Program-made: the position numbers and the translations under genes
Notes under the pieces: model-generated
What the model saw: only the letters and a program-made list of their open reading frames with translations
What the model was told of the DNA's origin: nothing
Databases searched by the model: none
NCBI GenBank assembly: GCA_031628995.1
Contig: JAVLUO010000001.1
Location: forward strand, 372,001-436,000
Direction: 5' to 3'
Origin: Bacillota bacterium LX-D
GTDB lineage: Bacteria; Bacillota; DUOV01; Zhaonellaceae
DNA length: 64,000 bases
Shown here: positions 1 through 9,043 of the stretch, one piece after another
Layout: each line of letters opens with the position of its first letter
Position numbering within the stretch: the stretch's first letter is position 1

Positions 1-85
1 GATCCATAGTCAAATAGTGAATGCCAACACCAGCAATGACTAATACTGCTAAAATAGCTAAAATTATAATGATTTTTTTACTCAC
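1..85 (-). CDS. N-terminus of a membrane-anchored protein (cut by window edge)
   Basis: Only the first 28 codons lie in the window. A GTG start at 85 sits 8 bases after a strong AGGGAGG ribosome site. An in-frame ATG six bases upstream is too close to that site to be the start. The peptide opens with Ser-Lys-Lys and then a run of Ile, Leu, Ala and Val of about 18 residues, which is an N-terminal membrane anchor or uncleaved signal. The rest of the gene lies beyond base 1, so no family can be named. Confidence 0.6.
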   Translation of the reverse strand, partial: MSKKIIIILAILAVLVIAGVGIHYLTMD

Positions 86-427
86 AAACATCACCTCCCT
101 ACTTGTTTATTTATAGGATATTATGGGATACTCTTAAACTATTTTTTTAACACCTCTTTCTTATGCTTTAAGTATAAAATAATTTTTTGAAGATTTTATG
201 AAGGATATTTGAATATTTATAGTTTTTATTATTCTTTCTTTAGTAGGAATTTTAATCATTGTCAATCAAAAACTACAAAAAAAAGCTGTGAATTAGCAAA
301 TTAAAATAGCTCCTCATTTTCATCCTAAATTAGGGTAAATTGCAAAATAAGTTAAAAAAATTTTATTTTGTATTAGCCTACGGTAAAGCAGATTTCACAT
401 TGTCACGCTTTTTTAGGGTAAAAAATT
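86..427. other. AT-rich intergenic stretch
   Basis: This is a very AT-rich spacer between the edge gene and a decayed transposition ATPase. It must hold the promoter of the leftward gene at 1-85. A short plus-strand hydrophobic open frame (about 208-295) has no ATG, GTG or TTG start next to a ribosome site, so I do not call it. I recognise no other feature. Confidence 0.5.
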
Positions 428-446
428 AACCGGGAAATACCCGGTT
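428..446. terminator. Bidirectional intrinsic terminator
   Basis: A perfect 7-bp stem (AACCGGG/CCCGGTT) with a 5-base AAATA loop. It is followed by TTTT on the plus strand and by AATTTTTTA on the minus strand. It lies just past the stop of the ATPase remnant and would end leftward transcription. Confidence 0.7.
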
Positions 447-452
447 TTTAGT

Positions 453-842
453 TTAAATACCTACTTCCTGAGCGGACTTAATAACCGCCTCTTCATCAAT
501 ACCTTCCATTCTTTTCCGGCATCCATAAAGCAGGCAGTTAGTGGCTAAATTGTTGATTAGCCTCGTCCAACCCCTGGAAAGGGTGGCAATAGCTTCTACA
601 GCTGCAGGAGAAAATATTTCAAATTTAGCACCTGCTAACTCCAGGTGGTGTAAAATATAATTTTTCACCTCTTCTTTATCCAAGGGCATTACCTTGTAAC
701 GCATGATGACCCGTTGATTTAAAGACTGATTATGGGATAAAGAGTCTTTAAGGTAATTAAGCCGTGCTGTTAATACTTGCTCTAGTTTCTCCGGATCAAA
801 GGGAACCTCAATCTGTTGCCCAATAAACTGGGGGGTGCGGAT
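453..842 (-). pseudogene. C-terminal remnant of an ExeA/TniB-like AAA ATPase
   Basis: The last 83 codons from an internal Met match the C-terminal lid region of ExeA-type AAA ATPases that accompany DDE transposases (conserved GWTRLINNLA-like segment, then NCLLYGC). The same frame stays open upstream to about 842 (a region with TPQFIGQQIEV and LNQRVIMRY), where a TAG interrupts it. There is no start codon with a ribosome site, and the Walker A and B regions are missing. I read it as the tail of a dead transposition ATPase. No transposase partner is visible. Confidence 0.65.
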
Positions 843-921
843 CTACATAACTTTACTCGCCATAAATTTTTTAATCTTAGAAATGAAATTATGTTTAATT
901 CGGCACTTTATCTTAAAACTT

Positions 922-1395
922 TTAAATTAACAAAGAAAGCTTCGGACTTGTCTTTTTCCACTCACGAGTAGTGTAAAGCACTAGATACTGATCAATACCA
1001 GTTCTATCTGCAATGATTTTTATTACATTCTCAATTTCCTCTTTATCCCGCCCATGTATCATACTATAAAAATTGTAAGGCCATAAAGTTGAAGGTCTTC
1101 TTTCGTAAATATGACTTATATTATGAAATAGGCACATCATTTCAACCAGCTGATTAATTTTTTCCTTTGAAACTATCCATGAAATTAAACCATTGTAAGT
1201 GTAATCCGTATTGTAATGATATATTATAGGGGAAATGCGTTTTAAGTAACCGAACTGCTTCATCTTCTTCAATCTCAGCAACAGTTCTTCCTCAGTAATA
1301 TTTAGTTCTTGACTTAAACATTTATATAAATCTGGGTCTAATGTTATATCTTCAGAAAGATAACTGATAATATCTTTGTCAATATGATCAAGCAA
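922..1395 (-). CDS. ahbB: Siroheme decarboxylase subunit, AhbB-like (Lrp/AsnC fold)
   Basis: 157 residues, starting at a TTG 8 bases after AGGGG. It has an N-terminal winged helix (residues 1-60) and an AsnC-type ligand domain carrying the heme-d1/Ahb signature RRPSTLWPYNFYSMIHGR. Known role: with its partner it removes the two acetate carboxyls at C12 and C18 of siroheme, giving 12,18-didecarboxysiroheme. It is the last gene of a four-gene minus-strand operon and begins 21 bases after the neighbouring paralogue. The alpha/beta (AhbA/AhbB) assignment rests on the WPYN...MIHGR form and is less certain than the family. A plain Lrp regulator is unlikely because two radical SAM heme genes precede it. 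Confidence 0.75.
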   Translation of the reverse strand: MLDHIDKDIISYLSEDITLDPDLYKCLSQELNITEEELLLRLKKMKQFGYLKRISPIIYHYNTDYTYNGLISWIVSKEKINQLVEMMCLFHNISHIYERRPSTLWPYNFYSMIHGRDKEEIENVIKIIADRTGIDQYLVLYTTREWKKTSPKLSLLI

Positions 1396-1416
1396 TTATA
1401 TTACCCCTTTGATGTT

Positions 1417-1869
1417 TTAAAAAGAAAAATAAACATTTACCTTATGTTTACAAATGGAAGGTAAATTAACTATATCATTAACCCCAGTCTTTTTTTTAAT
1501 TTCATCAAAGATTTTTTCCAATTCATGCTCATTAGGAGCCATTAATGTAAACCAAATATTAAATTCATGCTCTCTTTGATAATTATGAGTAACACCGGGG
1601 TATTCATTAATAATTTTTATGATTTCTTGGATATTATCATTAGCTTTAATTCCCACCAGGGTACTAACAATTCCGAATTTTTGAACATCAAAAATCCCCC
1701 CCACCCTTCGAATAAAACCATTTTGTTTCAATCTTACAAGGCATTTTACGACTTCATCTTCTGTTAATCCAATAGCTTTAGCAACTTTACGAAAAGGTCT
1801 TGGTTCCAGTGGTATTCCCTTCTGTGTTTCATTAAGTACTATTCTTTCTATAGTGCTGAGTTTAACCAT
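1417..1869 (-). CDS. ahbA: Siroheme decarboxylase subunit, AhbA-like (Lrp/AsnC fold)
   Basis: 150 residues. The ATG overlaps the 3' end of the preceding radical SAM gene by 8 bases, which suggests translational coupling. The N-terminal helix-turn-helix (residues 4-60) is followed by an AsnC-type domain with GVTHNYQREHEFNIWFTL; the HNYxR motif is typical of siroheme decarboxylases and of NirD/L/G/H. It is expected to form a heterodimer with the 157-residue paralogue downstream. No separate DNA-binding role is needed to explain it, although these proteins are often mis-annotated as transcription regulators. Confidence 0.75.
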   Translation of the reverse strand: MVKLSTIERIVLNETQKGIPLEPRPFRKVAKAIGLTEDEVVKCLVRLKQNGFIRRVGGIFDVQKFGIVSTLVGIKANDNIQEIIKIINEYPGVTHNYQREHEFNIWFTLMAPNEHELEKIFDEIKKKTGVNDIVNLPSICKHKVNVYFSF

Positions 1870-2860
1870 GAACTATTTCCTCCAAGCACCAATGATCTTC
1901 CTGAAGAAAGTCACCCGTATCATAATAAGCCCGTGCCCTGCAGCCTCCACATAATTGATTATATAAGCATTTGCCGCATTTTCCTTTATAATTGCTAAAA
2001 TCGCGGAGTTGTTTAAATATCTCATTATGTAACCAAAGTATTTTAAAAGGTGTTATCCGAACACTTCCAACCTTTAATGGCAAGTAAGGACAAATATGTA
2101 CGTCACCATTAGGCAAAATGCAGCAATAGCTAATACCAGCAATACATCCTCTAGAATAATGCATGTTTATATATTTTTTTTGGGCTTCCACCATGAATTG
2201 AGGGGCACAAGTTGGTTTTAACTCAATATTAAGGTTTTTTTTCATATTAACAATTATTTCAAGCATTTGCCTATATTGTTCCTTGTTTAAAACTTCTTCT
2301 TTAAGCTCTCTACCACGTCCAACATTTACGAGAAAAAAAAGATGATGTGCTTTCCCGCCAATTTGCGAAACAAATTCCATCATTTCAGATATTTGCTCAT
2401 AATTAGTTCTGGTAACCGTTGTATTGATTTGTAATTTAATTCCTTCGCTTAAGCAATTCTGAATTCCTCTCATTGCTTTATTCCAACTGCCACTTATCTG
2501 GCGAAATTGATCATGTTTCTCTGCTTCAAGATTATCCAAACTAATAGCAACTGCCTTAACTTGTACTTTTTTTAGTTCTTTTGCAACTTCTTTAGTAATA
2601 AGAGTACCATTTGTCCCCAATGCGGTTATAAGATTATTGTTATTAGCACAGCAAATTAATTCATACAAATCATTTCTTAGTAAGGGTTCACCACCACTAA
2701 AAATTAATCTTTTAAAACCAGCTTGAGCGATGCCCGTAATCAGCTCAAGACCTTCTTCAGTAGAGAGTTCGTTTCTTGTATTAATATCAGGTCCAGATTC
2801 TCTATAACAGTGTTTGCACGATAAATTGCATTTTTGGGTTACATTCCAGGAAACTAGCAT
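1862..2860 (-). CDS. ahbD: Radical SAM heme synthase, NirJ2/AhbD-like
   Basis: 332 residues. The radical SAM CX3CX2C motif (CNLSCKHC) lies at residues 12-19, followed by FSGGEPLLR. A C-terminal cysteine set (CGKC, LCGGCRARA, and WC near the end) should hold an auxiliary [4Fe-4S] cluster. Length and N terminus fit the NirJ2 group of anaerobic Firmicutes. By family knowledge the likely reaction is oxidative decarboxylation of the two propionates of Fe-coproporphyrin III to the vinyls of heme b. It starts 5 bases after the upstream paralogue's stop (ribosome site AAGGGTG). AhbC/AhbD roles for NirJ1/NirJ2 are inferred, not shown here. Confidence 0.75.
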   Translation of the reverse strand: MLVSWNVTQKCNLSCKHCYRESGPDINTRNELSTEEGLELITGIAQAGFKRLIFSGGEPLLRNDLYELICCANNNNLITALGTNGTLITKEVAKELKKVQVKAVAISLDNLEAEKHDQFRQISGSWNKAMRGIQNCLSEGIKLQINTTVTRTNYEQISEMMEFVSQIGGKAHHLFFLVNVGRGRELKEEVLNKEQYRQMLEIIVNMKKNLNIELKPTCAPQFMVEAQKKYINMHYSRGCIAGISYCCILPNGDVHICPYLPLKVGSVRITPFKILWLHNEIFKQLRDFSNYKGKCGKCLYNQLCGGCRARAYYDTGDFLQEDHWCLEEIVHG

Positions 2861-2865
2861 CTATT

Positions 2866-4032
2866 TCACCCTTCACTTATTTCTTGTTCTGTTAAATAAC
2901 AACCAGGATCTTCTTCCCAGAAATCTTTATATACTCCATAAGCTCTTGCACGCAGGTTACCGTTACAAAGATTTAACCAGGAACAAAAATTACATTTACC
3001 CTTAAGCCGACCTTTTCTATCCCTTAATTCTTTTAATAGGTTGCTCCCTTCCCATATTTCAGAAAATAAATTTTTTTTAACATTTCCCAAATTAAAAGCT
3101 TTAGAAAATTGATCTGCAAATACGTTTCCTTGGCTGTCAATATTAGCTATAGCTATTCCTGAGCGATTTCCTCCATTATAGCTTAATAATCTATAGATTC
3201 TATTAGCTTTTTCAGGTGGTAAATATTTTTTTGCTTTTAAATATAGATAAACTCCGTCGCAATGATTATCTACTGTCAAAATTTCTTTTGCCTTTTTTCC
3301 AATACAATCATTACTTATAATATATTGATATAGAAGATCCATCACAACTCTGGTTTCTTCCCCAGAAAGAGCCTCGTTATAAATTTCTTCTCCCCGCCCT
3401 GATGGGACTAAATGATAAAAACAAATCCGGTTTGCTTCCATACGATCCAATAAATCCAATATTTTTGCTACTTGGGTGAAGTTCTTTTTTTGCAGGGTAA
3501 AGCGTAACCCAACCTTTTGCCCCACTTCATGGCAATTTTCAACTGCAGCCACACTTTTCAAATAGGCTCCCTTTATTCCTCTAAACTGATCATTAATCGA
3601 ACCTATTCCATCAATGCTAATTCCAACATAACTAATATCTGCTTTTTTTATTCTAATTGCCATTTTTCTATCAATTAAACTACCATTGGTTGATAAACAA
3701 ACACGGATATTTTTATCCCTCGCATATTGGATTAAATGGAATATATCTGATCTTAAAAGTGGCTCTCCGCCGGAAAAAAGTATGACTGGAACATTTATTT
3801 TAAATAAATCATCTATTACTCTTTCAGCCTCATTGGTCGTTAACTCTTTCTCGTCACCAATAAAAGACGCTTTTGAATAACAATGCTTACATCTATAATT
3901 ACATTTATTAGTAATGTTCCAAGCAATAACTGGTCCAACTCCGACTTTCACACCAGATAATGTTTTTTTACATTCTTTTGTATACCTTAAGGGGTCTTCC
4001 TTGGTACTAAATAAACTGGTAAGATTAATCAT
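2866..4032 (-). CDS. ahbC: Radical SAM heme biosynthesis protein, NirJ1/AhbC-like
   Basis: About 388 residues from the ATG at 4032, which lies 8 bases after GGAAGG; an in-frame GTG three codons upstream sits inside that spacing. CNYRCKHC is the radical SAM cluster motif, and FSGGEPLLR follows. The C terminus has GKCNFCSWLNLC and a later PGC, forming a SPASM-like auxiliary cluster site. It resembles NirJ1, the putative 12,18-didecarboxysiroheme deacetylase that yields Fe-coproporphyrin III. It is the first gene of the heme operon NirJ1-NirJ2-AhbA-AhbB. The earlier pathway genes (hemA/L/B/C/D, siroheme synthesis) are not in this window. Confidence 0.75.
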   Translation of the reverse strand: MINLTSLFSTKEDPLRYTKECKKTLSGVKVGVGPVIAWNITNKCNYRCKHCYSKASFIGDEKELTTNEAERVIDDLFKINVPVILFSGGEPLLRSDIFHLIQYARDKNIRVCLSTNGSLIDRKMAIRIKKADISYVGISIDGIGSINDQFRGIKGAYLKSVAAVENCHEVGQKVGLRFTLQKKNFTQVAKILDLLDRMEANRICFYHLVPSGRGEEIYNEALSGEETRVVMDLLYQYIISNDCIGKKAKEILTVDNHCDGVYLYLKAKKYLPPEKANRIYRLLSYNGGNRSGIAIANIDSQGNVFADQFSKAFNLGNVKKNLFSEIWEGSNLLKELRDRKGRLKGKCNFCSWLNLCNGNLRARAYGVYKDFWEEDPGCYLTEQEISEG

Positions 4033-4763
4033 ACTTAACACCTTCCTATTAACTGTCTCCTAACATAATTTCCAATTTAAGTTATTTTACTCTTGGGATA
4101 AATAAATATTTTTGGAGAATTATAAGAAAACATCTATTAAATTATAAAGTTAAGCACGACTAATTTAAAACTTTAATAATTCCAGGCTGTATTTTAGAGT
4201 CATTATGTGCCATATAATTAAATTTTTTATATAACAAATAGAAACTATAAAACCAAATGTTCCACCAATTATACTAGATAACAAAGTATTTATGTCCAAT
4301 TGATTTGCAATAATATTTCCAATTAGTGCTCCAAACCCCTCCTTATGTACTCTAATCCTCACTAATTTATTTACAATAATCTAGATAACTTAGCTAATAA
4401 CCTCCCGTCTCAAACCTAATATTATTTTCATTTGTATTTTACTAAATCTTTTTTAAGAAAGTTAAATTAATCTATGGAGGTTTTGTGAACTTTTATTATT
4501 GCTAATTAGCTGATTAATCTGAAGAAAAGTAGCAAGTTTAACTACAAAAACTGGAAATATGTTGCAATTTTTTTTAGATAAACATCAGTCTTCAACCCCT
4601 GACTAATTTGTGGCAATTTGAATATAAATTTTTTAATGTTTAGTATTTCAATTTAATATCTAGTAATTGTATTTTTTTGATTATATGACATAATAAATTT
4701 AAAATCTTTTTTATGTTTTATACGAAAAATCTTATGGTTGATTTGGGTTGAGGAGTTGAAAAA
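4033..4763. other. Divergent intergenic region between heme operon and two-component operon
   Basis: 731 very AT-rich bases that must hold two divergent promoters. A 65-codon minus frame (4165-4362) is hydrophobic but starts at a GTG without a ribosome site, and I do not trust it. The ribosome site GAGGAG precedes the plus-strand response regulator. I see no clear riboswitch or terminator. An imperfect dyad around 4500-4520 (TAATTAGCTGATTA) is too weak to call an operator. Confidence 0.4.
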
Positions 4764-5438
4764 ATGAAAATCAAAATATTAGTTGCAGATGACGAACCCA
4801 AAATACGTCAACTGGTCAAAGTTTACCTGGAAAAAGAAGGTTTTGAGGTAATTGAAGCCGGTACAGGCAAGGAAGCTTTATTAAGCTATCGTGTTGCAAA
4901 CCTTGCAATATTAGATGTAATGATGCCCGAAGGTGATGGATGGCTCATTTGCCGTGAAATAAGAAGGAATAGCGATATTCCTATAATTATGCTTACTGCT
5001 CGCAGTGAAGAAATGGAAAAGCTAATGGGGTTTGATTTAGGTGCGGATGATTATATAACAAAGCCTTTTAGCCCTAGTGAATTAGTAGCTAGAGTGAAAG
5101 TTATTTTAAAACGTACATTAAATAACGATGAAAAAAAAGATGCTGAAATAATTTTGGGGGAACTAAAAATCAATACTGCTTCTAGAAAAGTTACTGTTAA
5201 AGATATGGAATTATCTTTAACACCTAAAGAATTTGATTTACTTCTATATTTATCCAAACAACCAAATAGAGTATTTTCAAGAGAACAACTTTTAGAACAG
5301 GTCTGGGGATATAATTTTATAAGTGATGTCCGGGCTATTGATACGCATATTAAAAATATACGTGAAAAATTTAGTACTTTAACAAATAAAAAATATATTC
5401 ATACAGTATGGGGGATAGGATATAAATTTGAAAATTAA
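4764..5438 (+). CDS. OmpR/PhoB-family response regulator
   Basis: 224 residues. The receiver domain (1-120) has the acidic pocket DDE near residue 10, the phosphorylated Asp at 51 (LDVMMPEGDG), a Thr in MLTARS and Lys in TKPF. The C-terminal winged helix (about 128-222) has LTPKEFDLL, SREQLLEQVWGY and VWGIGYKFEN, typical of PhoB/OmpR. It is cotranscribed with the following kinase (11-base overlap). The closest characterised relatives are PhoP/ResD/WalR-type regulators; the signal is not shown by the sequence. Its proximity to the heme operon is suggestive but the two are divergent. Confidence 0.9.
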   Translation: MKIKILVADDEPKIRQLVKVYLEKEGFEVIEAGTGKEALLSYRVANLAILDVMMPEGDGWLICREIRRNSDIPIIMLTARSEEMEKLMGFDLGADDYITKPFSPSELVARVKVILKRTLNNDEKKDAEIILGELKINTASRKVTVKDMELSLTPKEFDLLLYLSKQPNRVFSREQLLEQVWGYNFISDVRAIDTHIKNIREKFSTLTNKKYIHTVWGIGYKFEN

Positions 5439-7161
5439 AAATAGTATTGCTTTTAAAACATGGCTTGCAATGACCGCAATGGTTTTAGTTATTCTTCTAA
5501 GTTTAGGTTTATCTTTAGCTAGTTTAATAGAAAACTATTTTCTTAATGAAAAAGCTTACAGCCTATATCAACATGGAAGAGCTATCGCATCCTTTCCTAG
5601 AAACAAGAATCTTGGTCAATTTCTATATGAAGTCCAAACAGCTAGAACTTTTATCGATGCGGATATAATGGTAATTGATAAAAACGGTGTTATTATTACT
5701 TGCGGTACAAAAATGGGTATGAAAACAGGTTTACACTTAAATACACAAGAAGTTAAACAAGTTCTTTCTGGTCAATTTATTAAAAAGATGGGCTATCATG
5801 AACAGTTTAAAGAGGCTGTATTAACTATCGCCATTCCAATGTACAAAGATAAGAAAATTGATGGAGCTGTGCTTTTATACACTCCATATAAAGACTATTT
5901 TAGTACATTTGCCTCAATTCAATATTTAATTTTATATGCCGCTATCGGCGCTATAATCCTGACAACTATATTATCCTTCTTTCTCTCTAAAACAATATCA
6001 AAACCACTTATTTCAATGCAAAAAGCGGCCTTAAAAATAGCAGGTGGAGATTTTACCACAAAAGTTCAAATTAATTCTAAAGATGAAGTAGGTAGTTTAG
6101 GAAGTTCAATAAATTACATGGCAAATAGCCTAAGTAATTATACAAAGGCTTTATCTCAAGAAAAAGAAAAACTATTTAATATTTTAGATAACATGAGTGA
6201 GGCAGTCTTAGTTTTTAATCACTTAGGTCAAGTTACCCTATTTAACCATGCGGCTCAACGGCTTTTAGAAAATCTCAGTTTAGGAATGGATTTTAATAAA
6301 ATCTTTGCAAATAATAGAGAAAATGTTTGGGAAACTTTAAAAACAAAAAAAATTCTTAGAGAGATTGATTTTCATATTAATAATAAAAATTTAGCGGCTA
6401 ATTTATCAATATTACAAAAAGAAAATTTTAATGGAATTATTATGGTTTTAATAGATGTTACTCAGAAAAAAAAATCTGAACAAATTCGTAAAGAGTTTAT
6501 TGCCAGCATTTCTCACGAACTTCGAACTCCATTAACATTTATACAAGGTTACTCTGAGGCATTATTAGATAATATGTTACAATCTGAAGACGACAAAATA
6601 GAATCTTTAAAAACTATTAAAATAGAAGCAATTAGACTAAAAAGTTTAGTAAATGACTTGGTGGATCTTAACCAATTAGAACTAGGGCATTTTACTTTCA
6701 ATAAAAGTAATACGGATTTAAGTTCTTTAGTCCAACAAATTATTCGGAAGTATAATTCGATCGCAATCTCTTCCAATATTGATATAAGTGTTCAAATTAT
6801 AGGTAATCATCAAAAGTATATCTTTGTTGACACCAATAGAATTCAACAAGTATGTATCAATCTACTTGACAATGCTTTTAGACATACACCATCCAATGGC
6901 AAAATTCAAATAACATTAGAATACCAGGTTGATAAGGTTATAATTAAAATCGCTGATAATGGCTCAGGAATACCTAATGATGATCTTCCTTTAATATGGG
7001 AAAGGTTTTATAAAGTTGACAAAGCCCGTACTCGTCAAGGAGGTACTGGTTTAGGCTTGGCTATAGTTAAAGAGATCATTGAAGGTCATAACGGCACTAT
7101 TAACGTTGAAAGCACTTTAGGAAAAGGTACTGAATTTCAAATCATTTTGCCGTATAATTAG
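5428..7161 (+). CDS. Membrane sensor histidine kinase (HAMP-PAS-HisKA-HATPase)
   Basis: 577 residues from a TTG overlapping the regulator. TM1 spans about residues 10-32, an extracytoplasmic sensor about 35-160, and TM2 about 163-187. A HAMP linker runs to about 240 and a PAS domain covers about 248-345. HisKA has the phospho-accepting His363 in ASISHELRTPL. HATPase_c covers about 465-577, with N box LLDNAFRHT, DNGSGIP and GGTGLGL. This is the PhoR/ResE/WalK architecture. It should phosphorylate the adjacent regulator. The outer domain has no recognisable ligand motif, so the stimulus is unknown. Confidence 0.9.
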   Translation: MKIKNSIAFKTWLAMTAMVLVILLSLGLSLASLIENYFLNEKAYSLYQHGRAIASFPRNKNLGQFLYEVQTARTFIDADIMVIDKNGVIITCGTKMGMKTGLHLNTQEVKQVLSGQFIKKMGYHEQFKEAVLTIAIPMYKDKKIDGAVLLYTPYKDYFSTFASIQYLILYAAIGAIILTTILSFFLSKTISKPLISMQKAALKIAGGDFTTKVQINSKDEVGSLGSSINYMANSLSNYTKALSQEKEKLFNILDNMSEAVLVFNHLGQVTLFNHAAQRLLENLSLGMDFNKIFANNRENVWETLKTKKILREIDFHINNKNLAANLSILQKENFNGIIMVLIDVTQKKKSEQIRKEFIASISHELRTPLTFIQGYSEALLDNMLQSEDDKIESLKTIKIEAIRLKSLVNDLVDLNQLELGHFTFNKSNTDLSSLVQQIIRKYNSIAISSNIDISVQIIGNHQKYIFVDTNRIQQVCINLLDNAFRHTPSNGKIQITLEYQVDKVIIKIADNGSGIPNDDLPLIWERFYKVDKARTRQGGTGLGLAIVKEIIEGHNGTINVESTLGKGTEFQIILPYN

Positions 7162-7335
7162 TCAACTGAAATAAATTGCAAATTGGGAGATACAATCTTT
7201 CCATTCCCTTATAGGCATGATCCTTTTTTTTGTAATATCTGCCGTAGCTAAATACATTATTTTAATCAAAACTTCGTCTGAGGGGTAAGCAGTTTTGGTT
7301 TTTGCAACTTTTCTGAGCTGTGTTACTGTCAATTA
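7162..7335 (-). mobile_element. IS256-family transposase C-terminal remnant
   Basis: A minus-strand open frame ending in TGA at 7162-7164 encodes a segment with RKVAKTKTAYPSDE, YLATADITKK and a terminal SQFAIYF. This is the conserved end of IS256/mutator-type transposases (usual form: K.RGAFPSDESLLKLLYLA ... W...L.QLAI.F). An in-frame TAA at about 7336-7338 closes it upstream, and the catalytic DDE region is absent. It is a scar of an old insertion next to the kinase gene. Confidence 0.65.
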
Positions 7336-7419
7336 AAATATCCCACTTTTGGGAAAGATTTTTACTCACTTAAAAACTTGCAAAAAAATTAATCCGTTAA
7401 TCTTTTTGCTGCCCATAAT

Positions 7420-8499
7420 CTAATGTAAAAACACTTTATTCCTGCCCGCCCCTTTTGCTTTATAAAGAGCGGTATCCGCCTGCTCCATAATTTCACTGAA
7501 TTTTTTCACTGTTTCTGGATAGGTGGATATTCCTATAGATATGGATATATGGATTACTTTGCCATTTGACAATATAAAATCATGCTCCTCTACAGTATGC
7601 CTTATACGTTCTGCAATTTCTACCGCCTCTTCTACAGAACAGTCTTTGAGAATAACGGAGAATTCTTCTCCACCGTTTCTCGAAACTATATCGCACGCCC
7701 TACAAGTTTGGATTAGTATCTTCCCCAGTTCTTTTAATACCCTATCCCCTTCCTTGTGTCCATAGGTATCATTAACCTTTTTAAAAAAATCGATGTCTAT
7801 AAACAAAAGTGATATGGGTTCATTGCCATAAGTTAGTTCTTCTGCCATTTGATTAAACAATCTGTCAAATTGTCTTACGTTGTTTAGCCCCGTCAAATAA
7901 TCCTTTGCAGATTCCTCTTTCAGGGTCTTGAATAGTTTTGTAATTCCTTGCAAATACTCCATATACTTATATACAATTAATGCTGCAACAATAGTTCCCA
8001 CTATATAAAGGCAAAGTGTATGCAAAATTTTTATATTATCTTTCCATAACAAAATACTCAATGCAATTGAACTGATGATAAGACAGTAAGATATTGAGTA
8101 AAACCACTTCCTTGGCATCGACACCTTCTTTCTAAAAATAATTGAGATACCTATCCCAACAAGTACCGCAACAATAAGGGCTGTTATCGAGGAAGTATTG
8201 ATTCCATAATGAAATATGCGAAATAACCCTATCATTAAAGCAGAAACAGCTATGGATACAGTTCCACCCAGCATTCCTGCCATAATTATGGCAATATTTC
8301 GAAAGTCAATAATTATGGTTTTATCCACTTTAACACAATAGATCATTAGGAGAATCCCTAAAATTCCACATATCACTCCAACCAAAGCCTTAAGTAAAAT
8401 AGGAGAATTTAAATCCAGCTCCGTATCTCTGAAAATCTGGTTTTCAATACACACAAAGGCAACCAGTATGGCTGCATTTATAACTAAATCACTCAACAT
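7420..8499 (-). CDS. Membrane diguanylate cyclase (5TM-type sensor + GGDEF)
   Basis: 359 residues. Six or so hydrophobic segments fill residues 1-190 and resemble the 5TMR-LYT sensor module. A GGDEF domain covers about 195-359, with DYLTGLNN, FIDIDFFKKVND and an intact active site GGEEF. An RxxD inhibitory site (RACD) lies five residues upstream, so product feedback by c-di-GMP is expected. The likely reaction is 2 GTP to c-di-GMP at the cytoplasmic face. It stands alone, with scars on both sides. Confidence 0.88.
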   Translation of the reverse strand: MLSDLVINAAILVAFVCIENQIFRDTELDLNSPILLKALVGVICGILGILLMIYCVKVDKTIIIDFRNIAIIMAGMLGGTVSIAVSALMIGLFRIFHYGINTSSITALIVAVLVGIGISIIFRKKVSMPRKWFYSISYCLIISSIALSILLWKDNIKILHTLCLYIVGTIVAALIVYKYMEYLQGITKLFKTLKEESAKDYLTGLNNVRQFDRLFNQMAEELTYGNEPISLLFIDIDFFKKVNDTYGHKEGDRVLKELGKILIQTCRACDIVSRNGGEEFSVILKDCSVEEAVEIAERIRHTVEEHDFILSNGKVIHISISIGISTYPETVKKFSEIMEQADTALYKAKGAGRNKVFLH

Positions 8500-8612
8500 A
8501 CCTTAAATCTCTTCCTTCTAGCATAATCTCACAGTTATTCATTCAAAATCGAATCCAAAGCCTCCAACCACCCACCACTATATTACATTTCCCGTGCTGG
8601 GACAATAACTTT

Positions 8613-8806
8613 TTACATTTCTTTGCTTGGATCAAATGCATAATGCATACCACATTGGTAAACTTTTTTGGCTAATTTGCCTCGGCTATATTTTTCTGGC
8701 TGTCTACTATCCAAATCCCCAAATTTATATAACTCTGGAAATGTGCTCTTGAAAAATAACTAAATCTTCTTTGCTGCATTTATGTTTTTCAGAATCAGTA
8801 AATATT
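8613..8806 (-). pseudogene. Frameshifted remnant of an unidentified gene
   Basis: Directly after the PC4-like gene on the same strand are two overlapping open stretches in different frames. The first reads FEIFTDSEKHKCSKEDLVIF. The second, one frame over, reads FPELYKFGDLDSRQPEKY and later YQCGMHYAFDPSKEM before a stop. Joined by one frameshift they make a plausible C-terminal part of a small soluble protein. Neither has a start codon with a ribosome site. I do not recognise the family. Confidence 0.35.
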
Positions 8807-9028
8807 TCAAAAATCCATCTCATTTAGGATCTTTTTAAGCTCACGAAGTTCTTCTTTTGTAAACGTAACTCCCTTGCCCATCTTTTCGTGGTCAGGGGAC
8901 CATTCACGGATATCATATTTTGGAGCTTTATCATTCCAGCTTATTAAATTCAGCTCTTTTTTCCAGCCTTTAGCTGATTCTGATAAAATACCTACCGTTT
9001 CAATAATTTCAAATTTAATCTCAGCCAT
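8807..9028 (-). CDS. YdbC/PC4-like single-stranded nucleic-acid-binding protein
   Basis: 73 residues with a strong GAGGAGG ribosome site. The sequence matches the bacterial PC4-like (YdbC, SSB-like coactivator p15) family: an N-terminal beta strand set (IKFEIIETVGILSES), the motif GWKKELNLISWNDKAPKYDIREW, DHEKMGKGVTFT, and a C-terminal helix EELRELKKIL. It probably dimerises and binds single-stranded DNA or RNA. Length is normal for the family. It sits between a GGDEF gene and broken genes, and no operon partner is evident. Confidence 0.85.
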   Translation of the reverse strand: MAEIKFEIIETVGILSESAKGWKKELNLISWNDKAPKYDIREWSPDHEKMGKGVTFTKEELRELKKILNEMDF

Positions 9029-9043
9029 TCTAAAAATCCTCCT

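Noticed and set aside
208-295. Short plus-strand frame like a small membrane peptide
   Set aside because: No ATG, GTG or TTG at the right distance from the weak AAGGA; probably chance in AT-rich DNA.
4165-4362. 65-codon hydrophobic minus-strand frame
   Set aside because: GTG start without a ribosome site, a good AAGGAGG lies inside the frame but leads to no start codon, and no family is recognised.
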